Positions 37,941-47,605 of a stretch of 64,000 nt of DNA are shown in pieces. Below the pieces are notes generated by a model. It was not told the origin of the DNA. It saw nothing but the letters and a program-made list of their open reading frames with translations, and searched no databases. Origin of the DNA: Xanthobacter tagetidis (GTDB taxonomy: Bacteria > Pseudomonadota > Alphaproteobacteria > Rhizobiales > Xanthobacteraceae). The stretch's first letter is position 1. Every line of letters starts with the position of its first letter. Where the stretch lies: NCBI RefSeq assembly GCF_003667445.1, contig NZ_RCTF01000004.1:228195-292194 (forward strand), written 5' to 3'. The position numbers and the translations under genes were made by a program.

Positions 37941-39287
37941 ATGAGCGACGAGGAGAGGAACCGCTTCTCCGCCCGCGCCTTGCGCTATGCGCGGGTGGGC
38001 GCCGGCATGGGGGGCGTCGCCGCCCGCATGGCATCGAGCCGCCTCATCGGCGGGGAGAGCGGCGCCAATGCGGCCGCGCTCGCCGCGGCGCTGGGCGGCC
38101 TCAAGGGCCCGCTCATGAAGGTGGCGCAGCTCATGGCCACGGTTCCGGACCTGCTGCCGCCGGAATATGCCGCCGAACTGCAGAAGCTCCAGGCCGACGC
38201 CCCGCCCATGGGCTGGGCGTTCGTGAAGCGCCGCATGATGGCGGAGCTCGGGCGGGACTGGGAAAGCCGGTTCGCCACCTTCGCCCACCAGCCGGCCGCC
38301 GCCGCCTCCCTCGGCCAGGTGCACCGCGCCACCACGCTCGACGGCGAGGAGGTGGCGTGCAAGCTCCAGTATCCGGACATGCAGGCGGCGGTGGAGGCGG
38401 ACCTCGCCCAGCTCGATCTGCTGTTCTCGCTGCATCGCCGCCTGAGCGCGGTGATCGACACCCGCGAGATCGCGGTCGAGATCGGCGAGCGGGTGCGCGA
38501 GGAGCTGGACTATCGCCGCGAGGCGAAGCACGCCGCGCTCTATGCTGCCATGCTTGCCGACGAGAAGCGGGTCCGCGTCCCGCGCGTGCGCGCCGACCTG
38601 TCCACCGGCCGGCTCCTGACGCTGCAATGGCTGGAGGGCGAGCGCATCCTCTCCTTCGTGGACGAGCCGCTTGAGACCCGCAACCGTCTCGCGCAGGCCA
38701 TGTTCGCCGCCTGGTGGGTGCCGTTCAGCCGGTTCGGCGTGATCCACGGCGATCCCCATCTCGGCAACTACACGGTGTTCCGGGACGAGGACGCTCCCGC
38801 CGGGATCAACCTGCTGGACTATGGCTGCATCCGCATCTTCCCGCCGCGCTTCGTGGCCGGGGTGGTGGAGCTTTATCGCGGCCTCATGGCGGGCGACGAG
38901 GCGCGCATCGTCGGCGCCTACGAGACCTGGGGCTTCAAGGGCCTGAAGCGGGAGGTCATCGACGTGCTCAACATCTGGGCCGGCTTCATCTACGGCCCGC
39001 TGATGGACGACCGGGTGCGCACCATCGCCGACGGGGTGGCGCCGGGCCAGTATGGGCGGCGCGAGGCGTTCCAGGTCCATACCGCGCTGAAGGCGCTCGG
39101 CCCGGTGACGGTGCCGCGCGAGTTCGTGTTCATGGACCGCGCCGCCATCGGCCTCGGCGCGGTGTTCCTGCACCTCAATGCGGAGCTGAACTTCCACCGG
39201 CTGTTCGAGGAGGCCATCGGCGATTTCGACCCGGCCGCCCTCGCCCACCGGCAGGAAGCGGCACTGGCCGAGGCGGGGCTGCGGTAG
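37941..39287 (+). CDS. ABC1/AarF (UbiB-like) atypical kinase family protein
   Basis: A 448-residue protein of the UbiB/ABC1 atypical kinase family, whose members support ubiquinone synthesis or lipid handling through ATPase activity. It has the family N-terminal motif as PLMKVAQLMATVPDLLPPEY (KVAQ instead of the more usual KxGQ), the Ala-rich nucleotide loop AAAASLGQVHRA, the lysine in CKLQYPDMQAAVEADL, VIHGDPHLGNYTVF and LLDYGCIR. I see no C-terminal membrane helices, so it is probably not the canonical UbiB next to ubiE. Confidence 0.88.
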   Translation: MSDEERNRFSARALRYARVGAGMGGVAARMASSRLIGGESGANAAALAAALGGLKGPLMKVAQLMATVPDLLPPEYAAELQKLQADAPPMGWAFVKRRMMAELGRDWESRFATFAHQPAAAASLGQVHRATTLDGEEVACKLQYPDMQAAVEADLAQLDLLFSLHRRLSAVIDTREIAVEIGERVREELDYRREAKHAALYAAMLADEKRVRVPRVRADLSTGRLLTLQWLEGERILSFVDEPLETRNRLAQAMFAAWWVPFSRFGVIHGDPHLGNYTVFRDEDAPAGINLLDYGCIRIFPPRFVAGVVELYRGLMAGDEARIVGAYETWGFKGLKREVIDVLNIWAGFIYGPLMDDRVRTIADGVAPGQYGRREAFQVHTALKALGPVTVPREFVFMDRAAIGLGAVFLHLNAELNFHRLFEEAIGDFDPAALAHRQEAALAEAGLR

Positions 39288-39366
39288 CGCGCCGGAACGA
39301 AAGCCGGGCCTGCCGCGTTCTCCGCCCCGCAGAGGGCGGACACAACAGGGGCCGGGGAGGGGCGAG

Positions 39367-40260
39367 ATGGCACCGCGTGCGCAATGGAAGGGCGTCCTCA
39401 GGATCGGCGCTTTCACCTGCCCGGTGGCGCTGTTCACCGCCGTCTCCACCTCCGAGCGCATCGCCTTCCACACCCTGAACCGTGCCACCGGCCACCGCGT
39501 GAAGCGGGAGTTCGTGGATTCCGTCACCGGCAAGCCGGTCCCGGCGGAAGACCAGGTGAAGGGCTACGAGACCGCCGACGGCCGCACCGTGACGCTGGAG
39601 CCCGAGGAGGTGGCCGCCGCCGTCCCCGAGAGCGACAAGACGCTGGACGTCACCGGCTTCCTGCCCTGCGACCAGATCGACGAGATCTATCTCGACCGCT
39701 CCTATTATCTCGCCCCGGCCGATGCGGGCGCCGAGACCGCGTTCGTGGCGCTCAGGGAGGGACTGCGCAAGGCCAAGGCGGCGGCGCTCGCCCATGCGGT
39801 GCTGTTCCGCCGCTTCCGCGTGATCCTGGTGCGGCCGCAGGACGAGGGTCTCGTCGCCACCCTGCTGAACTTCGACTACGAGGTGCGCTCCGCCCGCGCG
39901 GCGTTCGCCGACGTGCCGCAGGTGAAGACCAAGGGGGAGATGCTCGACCTCGCCCGGCACATCATCGACACCAAGCGCGGCACGTTCGATCCGGCGGGGT
40001 TCGAGGACCGCTACGAGGCGGCCCTGGCCGAACTGGTGAAGGCCAAGCAGGCCGGCAAGCCCCTGAAGCCCGCCCGCAAGGCGGCCGGCGGCAAGGTGAT
40101 CGACCTGATGGATGCTTTGCGCCGCAGCGCCGGGACGGCGGGCGGCACCCCATCCGCGAAGGCGCCGAAGAAGGCGCCGGCGCGCAGCGCCAAGGCGAAG
40201 GGCGCCAAGGAGGCCCCAGCGAAAGCGCCGGCGGCCAAGTCCCGGCGAAAGGCGGGCTGA
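39367..40260 (+). CDS. ku: non-homologous end joining protein Ku (first copy)
   Basis: Homodimeric ring protein that binds DNA double-strand ends and recruits LigD. It has 297 residues with a Ku core of about 1-235 (WKGVLRIGAFTCPVALFTAV, FHTLNRATGHRVKREFVDS, QVKGYETADGRTVTLE, DRSYYLAPADAG). From about residue 240 there is a Lys/Ala-rich basic tail, of the kind that in bacterial Ku assists DNA binding and LigD stimulation. It ends 3 nt before ligD, so the pair is one operon. A second Ku lies at 57.3 kb. Confidence 0.96.
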   Translation: MAPRAQWKGVLRIGAFTCPVALFTAVSTSERIAFHTLNRATGHRVKREFVDSVTGKPVPAEDQVKGYETADGRTVTLEPEEVAAAVPESDKTLDVTGFLPCDQIDEIYLDRSYYLAPADAGAETAFVALREGLRKAKAAALAHAVLFRRFRVILVRPQDEGLVATLLNFDYEVRSARAAFADVPQVKTKGEMLDLARHIIDTKRGTFDPAGFEDRYEAALAELVKAKQAGKPLKPARKAAGGKVIDLMDALRRSAGTAGGTPSAKAPKKAPARSAKAKGAKEAPAKAPAAKSRRKAG

Positions 40261-40263
40261 GCC

Positions 40264-42915
40264 ATGTCGCTCGCCACCTACCGCAGGAAGCGCGACTTCA
40301 CCCGGACCCCGGAGCCGCGCGGCGCAGCTCAAAAGGCGAAGGGCGCCGCCTACGTCATCCAGAAGCACGCGGCGCGGCGGCTGCATTACGACCTGCGCCT
40401 GGAACTCGACGGCGTGCTGAAGAGCTGGGCAGTCACGCGTGGCCCGAGCCTCGACCCGGCGGACAAGCGCCTTGCGGTCGAGGTGGAGGACCATCCGCTG
40501 GACTATGGGGATTTCGAGGGCACGATCCCGAAGGGCGAATATGGCGGCGGCACCGTCATCGTCTGGGACCGCGGCACCTGGAGCCCGATCGGCGACGCCC
40601 ATGCGGGGCTCAAGAAGGGGCACCTGGAATTCGCGCTCCACGGCGACAAGCTCAAGGGCCGCTGGCACCTGGTGCGCATGGCGCCGCGGGCGCGGGAAAA
40701 GCGGGTCAACTGGCTGCTGATCAAAGGCGAGGACGCCGAGGCCCGGTCGCCGGACGCGCCGCCGGTGGTCGAGCGCGAGCCGCTCTCGGTGAAGACGGGC
40801 CGCCCCATCGAGGCGGTGGAAGGCGAGGCGCCGGGCTGGTCCTCCCGCACCGGCGGACCGGTGGGCGACCCCGCACCGAAGGCCGCGAGCGCACCCAAGA
40901 CGACCCCGAAGATGGCGCCGAAGGCCAAGGCCAAAAAGCTGCCGGCGGCGAAGGCCGGGGCCAAGCCCAAGCGGGCCGCCGTCTCGCAAGCGGTGTCCGC
41001 CGCGCCGCCCGCCGACGATCCGCTCGCTTTGCCGGGCGCCAAGGCCGCAGCGCTGCCGGATGTGGTGGCGCCCATGCTGGCGAGCCTCGCCGCTGCCCCG
41101 CCGAAGGGGGCGGACTATGTCCATGAGATCAAGTTCGACGGCTACCGCGTCCTCGCCCGCATCGACGGAGGGACGGTGCGGCTCATCACCCGCGGCGGGC
41201 TCGACTGGAGCGACCGTTTCGGTCCCGCATTGACCGAGGCTCTCGCCGGCGTCCCCGTGCGGCAGGCACTGATCGACGGCGAGGTGGTGGTGGAGACGGC
41301 ATCCGGCGCCGCGGATTTCTCGGCGCTCCAGCACGATCTGTCCGAGGGCCGCAGCGACCGGCTCGTGCTCTATGCGTTCGACCTGATCCATCTGGACGGG
41401 GTCGACCTCACGGCGGTGCCGCTGATCGCGCGCAAGGCCCGGCTGGAGGCCTTGCTCGCGGGCGCGCCGCCGGTGCTGCGCTTCAGCGCCCATTTCACCG
41501 AGGACGGCGCGCAGGTGTTCGCCCATGCCTGCCGCCTCGCGCTGGAGGGCATCGTCTCCAAGCGCGCTGACGGCCGCTACCGTTCCGGCCGCTCGCGCGA
41601 CTGGATCAAGACCAAGTGCACGGCGCGGCAGGAATTCGTGGTGGCGGGCTTCACCCCCTCGTCGGTGGCGAAGGGCGCCATCGGCTCCCTGGTGCTCGGT
41701 GTCTACGAGAAGCGCCGCCTCGTGCCGGTGGGGCGGGTGGGCACCGGCTTTTCCGCCGCCGCGGCGCGCGAGCTGTTCCGCACCTTCTCCGCCCTGGAGA
41801 CGGCCCAGAGCACGTTCGCCGTGCCCCTGTCGGCGGAGGCGGCGCGCGGCGTGCGCTTCGTCGATCCCAAGGTGGTGGCGGAGGTGGAGTTCCGCGGCTT
41901 CACGGCGGACGGCAACCTGCGCCACGCCTCGTTCCAGGGCCTGCGCGACGACAAGCCGGCCAGCAAGGTGGTGCGCGAGATGCCGACACAGGCGAAACAA
42001 CCGGCGGCGGAGGCAACGGCGCCGCGCCGGGCGCCGGCCGCCCTCACCCATCCCGACCGGATCTACTGGCCCGATGCAGGCGTCACCAAGCAGGGCCTCG
42101 CCGACTATTGGGCCGAGGTCTACGACCGGGCCTCGCCGCATCTCACGGGCCGGCCGCTCGCGCTGGTGCGCTGCCCGGAGGGCATTGCGGGCGAGCGCTT
42201 CTTCCAGAAGCACCTGTGGCAGGGCGCGCGGCGCGCCATCGTCGCGGTGCGCGATCCGAGGGACGCCTCAGGCGCGGCGCTGGTGAGCATCAAGGACCTC
42301 GCCGGCCTGCTCGGCCTGGTCCAGGCCGCGGCGCTGGAGATCCATCCCTGGGGCTCGACGGTGAAGGACTGGGAGACGCCTGACCGTATCGTCATGGACC
42401 TCGACCCGGGCGAGGGCGTGCCGTGGGAGGCGACCCTTGCCGGCGCCGTCGAGGTTGCCGAGCGGCTGAAGCAGGCCGGCCTCGTTCCGTTCGTGAAGAC
42501 CAGCGGCGGCAAGGGCCTGCACGTCGTTGCGCCGCTCACACCCAAGGCACAATGGCCGCAGGTGAAGGCGTTCACCAAGGCGATCGCCGACGCCATGGCG
42601 GCCGACAGTCCCGAGCGCTATGTGGCGACCATCGCCATGGCCAAAAGGCGCGGGCGCATCCTCATCGACTATCTGCGCAACCAGCGCGGCGCCACCGCCG
42701 TCGCGCCCTATTCGCCGCGCGCCCGGCCCGGCGCGCCGGTCTCCATGCCGCTCCACTGGGACGAATTGGGCCCGGCCATCGGTCCCGCTTATTTCACGGT
42801 TGCGAACGCGCCGGCGCGCCTCGCGGCCGCCGCCGACCCCTGGGCCGATTTCACCGCCGCCGCCGCGCCGCTCGCGGACGGGCCGCGCACCACGACCCGC
42901 CGCAGGAAGGCGTGA
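40264..42915 (+). CDS. ligD: multifunctional DNA ligase LigD
   Basis: End-joining ligase of 883 residues with three domains in the order phosphoesterase-ligase-polymerase. The 3'-phosphoesterase part (about 1-170) has VIQKHAARRLHYDLRLEL and GTIPKGEYGGGTV. A Lys/Ala/Pro-rich linker follows (about 200-250). The ATP-dependent ligase (about 265-575) has the adenylated lysine K290 in EIKFDGYR, plus EGIVSKRADGRY and DWIKTKC. The archaeo-eukaryotic-primase-type polymerase (about 590-870) has VMDLDPGEG with catalytic D712/D714, FVKTSGGKGLHV and RNQRGATAVAPYS. It is complete, with no obvious lesions. Confidence 0.97.
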   Translation: MSLATYRRKRDFTRTPEPRGAAQKAKGAAYVIQKHAARRLHYDLRLELDGVLKSWAVTRGPSLDPADKRLAVEVEDHPLDYGDFEGTIPKGEYGGGTVIVWDRGTWSPIGDAHAGLKKGHLEFALHGDKLKGRWHLVRMAPRAREKRVNWLLIKGEDAEARSPDAPPVVEREPLSVKTGRPIEAVEGEAPGWSSRTGGPVGDPAPKAASAPKTTPKMAPKAKAKKLPAAKAGAKPKRAAVSQAVSAAPPADDPLALPGAKAAALPDVVAPMLASLAAAPPKGADYVHEIKFDGYRVLARIDGGTVRLITRGGLDWSDRFGPALTEALAGVPVRQALIDGEVVVETASGAADFSALQHDLSEGRSDRLVLYAFDLIHLDGVDLTAVPLIARKARLEALLAGAPPVLRFSAHFTEDGAQVFAHACRLALEGIVSKRADGRYRSGRSRDWIKTKCTARQEFVVAGFTPSSVAKGAIGSLVLGVYEKRRLVPVGRVGTGFSAAAARELFRTFSALETAQSTFAVPLSAEAARGVRFVDPKVVAEVEFRGFTADGNLRHASFQGLRDDKPASKVVREMPTQAKQPAAEATAPRRAPAALTHPDRIYWPDAGVTKQGLADYWAEVYDRASPHLTGRPLALVRCPEGIAGERFFQKHLWQGARRAIVAVRDPRDASGAALVSIKDLAGLLGLVQAAALEIHPWGSTVKDWETPDRIVMDLDPGEGVPWEATLAGAVEVAERLKQAGLVPFVKTSGGKGLHVVAPLTPKAQWPQVKAFTKAIADAMAADSPERYVATIAMAKRRGRILIDYLRNQRGATAVAPYSPRARPGAPVSMPLHWDELGPAIGPAYFTVANAPARLAAAADPWADFTAAAAPLADGPRTTTRRRKA

Positions 42916-42976
42916 GCGGCCGTTTGGTCAATCGCAGAGATGGGCGCCTGGAGCCCCCTTAAATCCTTGAGCCACG

Positions 42977-43057
42977 TCATGGCCGGGCTTGTCCCGGCCA
43001 TCCACGCGGTCGGGAGGGAACGCGTTATCCGATCAGCTTGCCGTGCGAGCTGATCGG
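42977..43057. repeat. composite hairpin repeat between ligD and the DUF4239 gene
   Basis: Two hairpins in tandem. The first is ATGGCCGGG-CTTGT-CCCGGCCAT (42979-43001), with flanks GTC and CCACG, as in the window-end repeat family. The second is CCGATCAGCT / AGCTGATCGG around TGCCGTGCG (43029-43057). The flank GAACGCGTTATCCG between them recurs, inverted, at 35.57 kb. Lying between convergent genes, it could also act as a bidirectional terminator, though there are no T-runs. Confidence 0.75.
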
Positions 43058-43065
43058 CGCGTGCC

Positions 43066-43854
43066 CTAAACCGGCTTCATCATCTGCGCCAGCGCATGCT
43101 CCATGGAGGCGGGCGAGACATGGATCAGCCCGTCGAACGGCGAACTCATCTCCAGGATGATGAAGATCGCGCCCCCGAGACAGGCGGCGCACAGCATGAG
43201 CGTGGTGACGGAAACCCGGTTGATCGGCGCGAACAGGCCGAAGCTCATGAAGATGAACGTGAGCCAGGCGATCAGCACGGCCGTGAAGAGCGGCGGCACC
43301 GCGGTCACGCTTTCCTCGATCACGGTCCATCGCAGCACCGACAGGCTGCGGCTCCGATCGAGCGCCTCCGCCTTCAGCTCGATCTGAAGGGGCGTCTCCG
43401 GCGACAGCGCACGCAGCGCCCGCGTGACGTCGGAGAACGGCACCTGCGACCAGGGGTCGTGCTCCTGCGCCTGTCCCCGCCCATTGGGAGCGGCGGCCGG
43501 CTCCCTGATGCCCCAGGTATCCGCCAGCAGCTCGCGCGTGAATCCGGCGAGCGCCAGGCGCACCGGCTCGGCCTGAGGCCCGTAGTCGCGCAGCGTGCCG
43601 TCGAGGGTGATGAGATAGGTGGCGAACTGCTGCACGTCGCGCGAGGTGGAGTCGAAATTGCCTTTCACTGACGCGGTCATCAGGCCGAGGATCAGCGAGG
43701 ACACGGCCACCACCATGCCCACGCCGAGCTTCACCGCATCCTGCGTTTCCTTGGCGAGATGGCGCTCGGCAAGCCGGCGCGCGACCGCCATGCCGAGCAT
43801 GGCGCCGCAGAACAGCGCCAGGAAGACGATTACAGCGATCAGGAGATCCGGCAT
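43066..43854 (-). CDS. DUF4239 membrane protein
   Basis: Inner-membrane protein of about 262 residues, with two hydrophobic segments near the N-terminus (LLIAVIVFLALFCGAMLGMAV and LGVGMVVAVSSLILGLMTAS) and two near the C-terminus (FTAVLIAWLTFIFMSFGLF and LCAACLGGAIFIILEM), and a long cytoplasmic or periplasmic loop between. This layout fits DUF4239 (bestrophin-like). ATG 43854 is preferred because the first helix follows at once; ATG 43890 adds 12 residues. Neither start has a good ribosome-binding site. Function is unknown. Confidence 0.72.
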   Translation of the reverse strand: MPDLLIAVIVFLALFCGAMLGMAVARRLAERHLAKETQDAVKLGVGMVVAVSSLILGLMTASVKGNFDSTSRDVQQFATYLITLDGTLRDYGPQAEPVRLALAGFTRELLADTWGIREPAAAPNGRGQAQEHDPWSQVPFSDVTRALRALSPETPLQIELKAEALDRSRSLSVLRWTVIEESVTAVPPLFTAVLIAWLTFIFMSFGLFAPINRVSVTTLMLCAACLGGAIFIILEMSSPFDGLIHVSPASMEHALAQMMKPV

Positions 43855-43935
43855 GGAAGGTTTCGCCGCGTGCTCCGGAGGACCCGGCATCGAGGAGGGA
43901 AATACCGTCTCCTTAACCGGAGAAGCGGTCCTGCC

Positions 43936-44589
43936 TCAAGGTCTCGCTGCGGCAAGCAGCGCGCGCTTGCGGGCAAGGTCGAGATAGCCCGCATACACCG
44001 CGTCGCCGATCACATAGGCCGGGGTGTCTATGACGCCGAGCGCCGAGGCCAGCGCAGCGGCCCGCGAAAGATCTTCGGTATATTGCGGCTGGATGGAGCG
44101 GTTGAAGATCTGGTAGCGGTCGAGACCCGCGCGCTGGGCCGCCCCCAGGGCCACCACGCCGTCGATCGGTCCGTCCCTTTCGGCCAGATCGAAATAGAAG
44201 GCCTCGAACAGGTCCACGCCCCTGCCGAGCACCGCGAGCGCCACCCGTGCCGCCTCCAGCGAGCGGACATCGATGCGCGGCGCCTGGACCACCGCATAGG
44301 CGAGACGCGGGTCTCCGGCCAGGAGTTCCCGCATGTCGCGCGCCGAGCGGCGCCATTCGGGCGTGTTGAAATCCACCAGCTCAGTGATGCGCGGCGCGGT
44401 CCCCGGCGCCCCCAGCACGGCCTTCCCCGGCAGGGCGCCGAGCTTGGCGGCCGCCTCCACCGTCAGGGGCCGCGGGCCGGCGGCCTGCGCGCGCGACGTC
44501 GCGGGCAGCGCCGCGGCGGACAGAGCACCGGCGGCCGCCGCGATCAGATGCCGGCGCGAGAGGCCGGAATTGGGGCTGTGGCCGGCCAT
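43936..44589 (-). CDS. DsbA-fold exported protein lacking the CxxC active site
   Basis: A 217-residue protein with a twin-arginine-like signal (SRRHLIAAAAGALSAAAL). The thioredoxin-fold start ITELVDFNTPEWRRSARDM (about 68-86) aligns with DsbA/Com1 text where family members have NCPYCKR; here T76 and W79 replace the two cysteines. The cis-proline end of the fold is visible as LGVIDTPAYVIGDAVYAGYLD. It cannot be a classical thiol oxidoreductase. It may be a scaffold or binding protein. It is 18 bp downstream of fabI. Confidence 0.72.
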   Translation of the reverse strand: MAGHSPNSGLSRRHLIAAAAGALSAAALPATSRAQAAGPRPLTVEAAAKLGALPGKAVLGAPGTAPRITELVDFNTPEWRRSARDMRELLAGDPRLAYAVVQAPRIDVRSLEAARVALAVLGRGVDLFEAFYFDLAERDGPIDGVVALGAAQRAGLDRYQIFNRSIQPQYTEDLSRAAALASALGVIDTPAYVIGDAVYAGYLDLARKRALLAAARP

Positions 44590-44607
44590 CGCGCGGGCGC
44601 CGCGCGG

Positions 44608-45456
44608 CTATTCGGCGGCTGCAATCGGAGCATCGGCGGCGAGCTTGGCCTCCGCATCCTCCTGCGTCTTCAGCACGTCCGGATGGGGCATGGAGATGAT
44701 GTTGTAGCCGGAATCGACGAAGTGGACCTCGCCGGTGACGCCGGTGGACAGGTCCGACAGCAGATAGAGCGCGGAGCCGCCCACTTCCTCGATGCTGACC
44801 GTGCGGCGCAGCGGGGCGTGGCGCTTCTGGTAGTTGAACATCAGCCGCGCATCGGCGATGCCGGCGCCCGCGAGCGTGCGCACCGGGCCGGCGGAGATCG
44901 CGTTCACCCGGATGGCGGCCGGGCCGTAGTCGGCCGCCAGATAGCGCACCGACGCCTCCAGCGCCGCTTTGGCGACGCCCATCACGTTGTAGTTCGGCAT
45001 CACCCGCGTCGAGCCGCCATAGGTCAGCGTCACCAGCGAGCCGCCGTTCGGCATGAGCGCCGCGGCGCGCCGCGCCACCTCGGTGAACGAGAAGCAGGAG
45101 ATCACCATGGTGCGGGAGAAGTTCTCCCGGCTGGTATCGGCATAGCGCCCCTTCAGCTCCGACTTGTCGGAGAAGGCCACCGCATGCACCAGGAAATCGA
45201 TGCTGCCCCACGTCTCCTTGAGGGTCGCGAACACCTGGTCGACGCTGGCGAGATCCTCCACGTCGCAGGGCATCAGCAGGTCCGAGCCGATGCTCTGGGC
45301 GAGCGGGCGCACGCGCTTGCCCATGCCCTCGCCCTGATAGGTGAAGGCGATCTCGGCGCCCTGCGACGCCAGCGCCCTGGCGATGCCCCAGGCGATGGAG
45401 TGGTCGTTGGCGACGCCCATCACCAGACCACGCTTGCCCTTCATCAGATCCTGCAT
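44608..45456 (-). CDS. fabI: enoyl-[acyl-carrier-protein] reductase FabI
   Basis: NADH-dependent last step of each fatty-acid elongation cycle, and a triclosan-type target. It has 282 residues: GLVMGVANDHSIAWGIARAL for the nucleotide, VHAVAFSDKSELKGRYADTS, and the Y-x6-K pair in PNYNVMGVAKAALEA. The C-terminus is about 20 residues longer than in E. coli. It lies at the end of the fabA-fabB-fabI group, 52 bp after fabB. Rhizobia often carry more than one FabI. Confidence 0.96.
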   Translation of the reverse strand: MQDLMKGKRGLVMGVANDHSIAWGIARALASQGAEIAFTYQGEGMGKRVRPLAQSIGSDLLMPCDVEDLASVDQVFATLKETWGSIDFLVHAVAFSDKSELKGRYADTSRENFSRTMVISCFSFTEVARRAAALMPNGGSLVTLTYGGSTRVMPNYNVMGVAKAALEASVRYLAADYGPAAIRVNAISAGPVRTLAGAGIADARLMFNYQKRHAPLRRTVSIEEVGGSALYLLSDLSTGVTGEVHFVDSGYNIISMPHPDVLKTQEDAEAKLAADAPIAAAE

Positions 45457-45508
45457 CGCCTACCCTTAGAGCAGCTTCGTTGATGCCTGCCGCCGGAACC
45501 CGCCGACG

Positions 45509-46726
45509 TCAGGCGTCCACATGCTTCAGCACCAGGCAGGCATTGGTGCCGCCGAAGCCGAAGCCGTTGGAAAGCACGTGGCCGAGCTGGGCGTTGTCCA
45601 CCCGCTGGCGCACGATCGGCATGTCGGCGAAGGCCGGGTCGATCTCCTCGATGTTCGCGCTCTCGGCGATGAAGCCGTTCTGCATCATGAGGATGGAGTA
45701 GATCGCCTCGTGCACGCCGGTTGCGCCCTGCGAATGGCCGGTGAGCGACTTGGTCGCCGAGATCGGCGGGCAATTGGCGCCGAACACCTCGCGGATCGCC
45801 TCGATCTCCTTGAGATCGCCGATCGGCGTCGAGGTGGCGTGCGGATTGATGTAGTCGATGGGCGCCTTGATGGAGGACATGGCGAGCTTCATGGCCCGCG
45901 CCGCGCCCTCGCCGGAGGGCGCCACCATGTCGGCGCCGTCGGAGGTGGCGCCGTAGCCGGCGACCTCGGCATAGATGCGGGCGCCGCGCGCCTTGGCGTG
46001 CTCCAGCTCCTCCAGCACCAGCACCCCGGCGCCGCCGGAGATGACAAAGCCGTCGCGATTCTTGTCATAGGCCCGCGAGGCCACCGCCGGGCGGTCGTTA
46101 TAGGCCGAGGACATGGCGCCCATGCCGTCGAACAGCACGGAAAGCGTCCAGTGCAGGTCCTCGCAGCCGCCGGCGAAGATCATGTCCTGCTTGCCGTACT
46201 GGATCAGCTCGTAGGCGTTGCCGATGCAGATGTTGGTGGTCGCGCAGGCGGCCGAGATGGAATAGCTCAGGCCCTTGATCTTGAACCAGGTGGACAGCGT
46301 CGCCGAGGCGGTGGAGCCCATGGCCTTCGGCACCGCGAACGGGCCGACGCGCTTCGGTCCCTTGTCGCGGGTGATGTCGGCGGCGTCGACGATGGTCTTG
46401 GTGGACGAGCCGCCCGAGCCCATCACGAGGCCGGTGCGCTCGTTGGAGATGTCGGTGCTCTCCAGCCCCGCGTCGCGGATCGCCTGGTCCATGGCGACAT
46501 GGTTCCAGGCGGTCCCGCCGCCGTGGAAGCGCATGGCGCGCCGGTCCACCACCTCTTCCGCGTTCAGCGTCGGGGCGCCATGCACCTGCGAGCGGAAGCC
46601 GAGCTTGGCGTAGTCGTCCGCGAAAGAGATGCCGCTCTTGGCCTCGCGCAGGCTGGCGAGCACCTCCTGCGTGGAATTTCCGATGGACGAGACGATGCCC
46701 ATCCCGGTAACGACGACGCGGCGCAT
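45509..46726 (-). CDS. fabB: 3-oxoacyl-[acyl-carrier-protein] synthase I FabB
   Basis: Condensing enzyme needed to elongate unsaturated fatty acids. It has 405 residues with the Cys-His-His triad: [25 protein letters not shown] and [30 protein letters not shown] and the C-terminal [14 protein letters not shown] are typical. It is 58 bp after fabA; together they form the anaerobic-type unsaturated fatty-acid branch. Confidence 0.97.
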   Translation of the reverse strand: MRRVVVTGMGIVSSIGNSTQEVLASLREAKSGISFADDYAKLGFRSQVHGAPTLNAEEVVDRRAMRFHGGGTAWNHVAMDQAIRDAGLESTDISNERTGLVMGSGGSSTKTIVDAADITRDKGPKRVGPFAVPKAMGSTASATLSTWFKIKGLSYSISAACATTNICIGNAYELIQYGKQDMIFAGGCEDLHWTLSVLFDGMGAMSSAYNDRPAVASRAYDKNRDGFVISGGAGVLVLEELEHAKARGARIYAEVAGYGATSDGADMVAPSGEGAARAMKLAMSSIKAPIDYINPHATSTPIGDLKEIEAIREVFGANCPPISATKSLTGHSQGATGVHEAIYSILMMQNGFIAESANIEEIDPAFADMPIVRQRVDNAQLGHVLSNGFGFGGTNACLVLKHVDA

Positions 46727-46784
46727 GTCACCCGTCCCCCATTGCTTTTGAGACGTTATGGCGCGGGATCGTGGCGAGGCCTTG

Positions 46785-47318
46785 TCAGGCGCCCGCCGAC
46801 CCCGGAGCCATGTCCGTCTGGAAGAGGCCGACCTTGAGGTCCTTGGCCCGGTAGATCACGGTGCCGTCGGCCTCGAGCCAGCCGTCGGCGATGCCGAGCA
46901 CCAGCTTGGAGCGCATGACGCGCTTGAGCTCCACCCCGTAGACCACTTTCTTCATCTCGGGCAGCACCTGCCCGGAGAATTTGAGTTCGCCCAGTCCGAG
47001 CGCCCGCCCGCGCCCCGGAGAGCCGAGCCAGCCGAGGAAGAAGCCCACCATCTGCCACAAGGCGTCGAGGCCGAGGCAGCCCGGCATCACCGGATCGCCC
47101 TTGAAGTGGCAGGGAAAGAACCAAAGGTCTGGATTGACGTCCAACTCGGCCCGCACCATGCCCTTGCCGTATTCGCCGCCGGTTTCCGAAATCTCGGAGA
47201 TGCGGTCGAACATGAGCATGGGCGGCAGCGGCAATTGCGCGTTTCCGGCCCCGAACAGCTCGCCACGTCCGCACGCCAGAAGATCTTCATACCCGAAGCT
47301 GGTCTGCCGTTCCGCCAT
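46785..47318 (-). CDS. fabA: 3-hydroxydecanoyl-[acyl-carrier-protein] dehydratase/isomerase FabA
   Basis: Makes the cis double bond at the C10 stage. From ATG 47318 ([23 protein letters not shown]) it is 177 residues, close to the usual 172; the frame is open to 47357, but the added residues have no family match. The active-site histidine and aspartate are in [20 protein letters not shown]. It is the first gene of the fabA-fabB-fabI group and diverges from mscL. Confidence 0.96.
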   Translation of the reverse strand: MAERQTSFGYEDLLACGRGELFGAGNAQLPLPPMLMFDRISEISETGGEYGKGMVRAELDVNPDLWFFPCHFKGDPVMPGCLGLDALWQMVGFFLGWLGSPGRGRALGLGELKFSGQVLPEMKKVVYGVELKRVMRSKLVLGIADGWLEADGTVIYRAKDLKVGLFQTDMAPGSAGA

Positions 47319-47605
47319 TCTCGCCGGTTTCGCCATGCTGCCCGTCATGGTGGCCATGAGGGCCCGTGAAGGGTCGTTTCCATCGAGCCCGAAGGCCCGC
47401 CCCCGCGGACGAGGGCGGCACTCCCTAACATAGGCAAGGGCGCGCTCAAAGTCATGAAAGCGTCACGCGCACGATAAGTCGCGCCTTGGGCGAACCGGGC
47501 GGCGCGTTTCGGGTTAGGCTTGCAAGGCGGGGCGCGCCGAGAGCCGGCGTTCCTGGTGCCCCACGCCCGGAGCCGACCGCGCCACGACGACCAAGAGAGG
47601 CCACC

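Noticed and set aside
39175..42213. 1012-codon minus-strand open frame opposite the ABC1 kinase, Ku and LigD genes
   Set aside because: Same reason: low-complexity antisense reading of strongly conserved genes.
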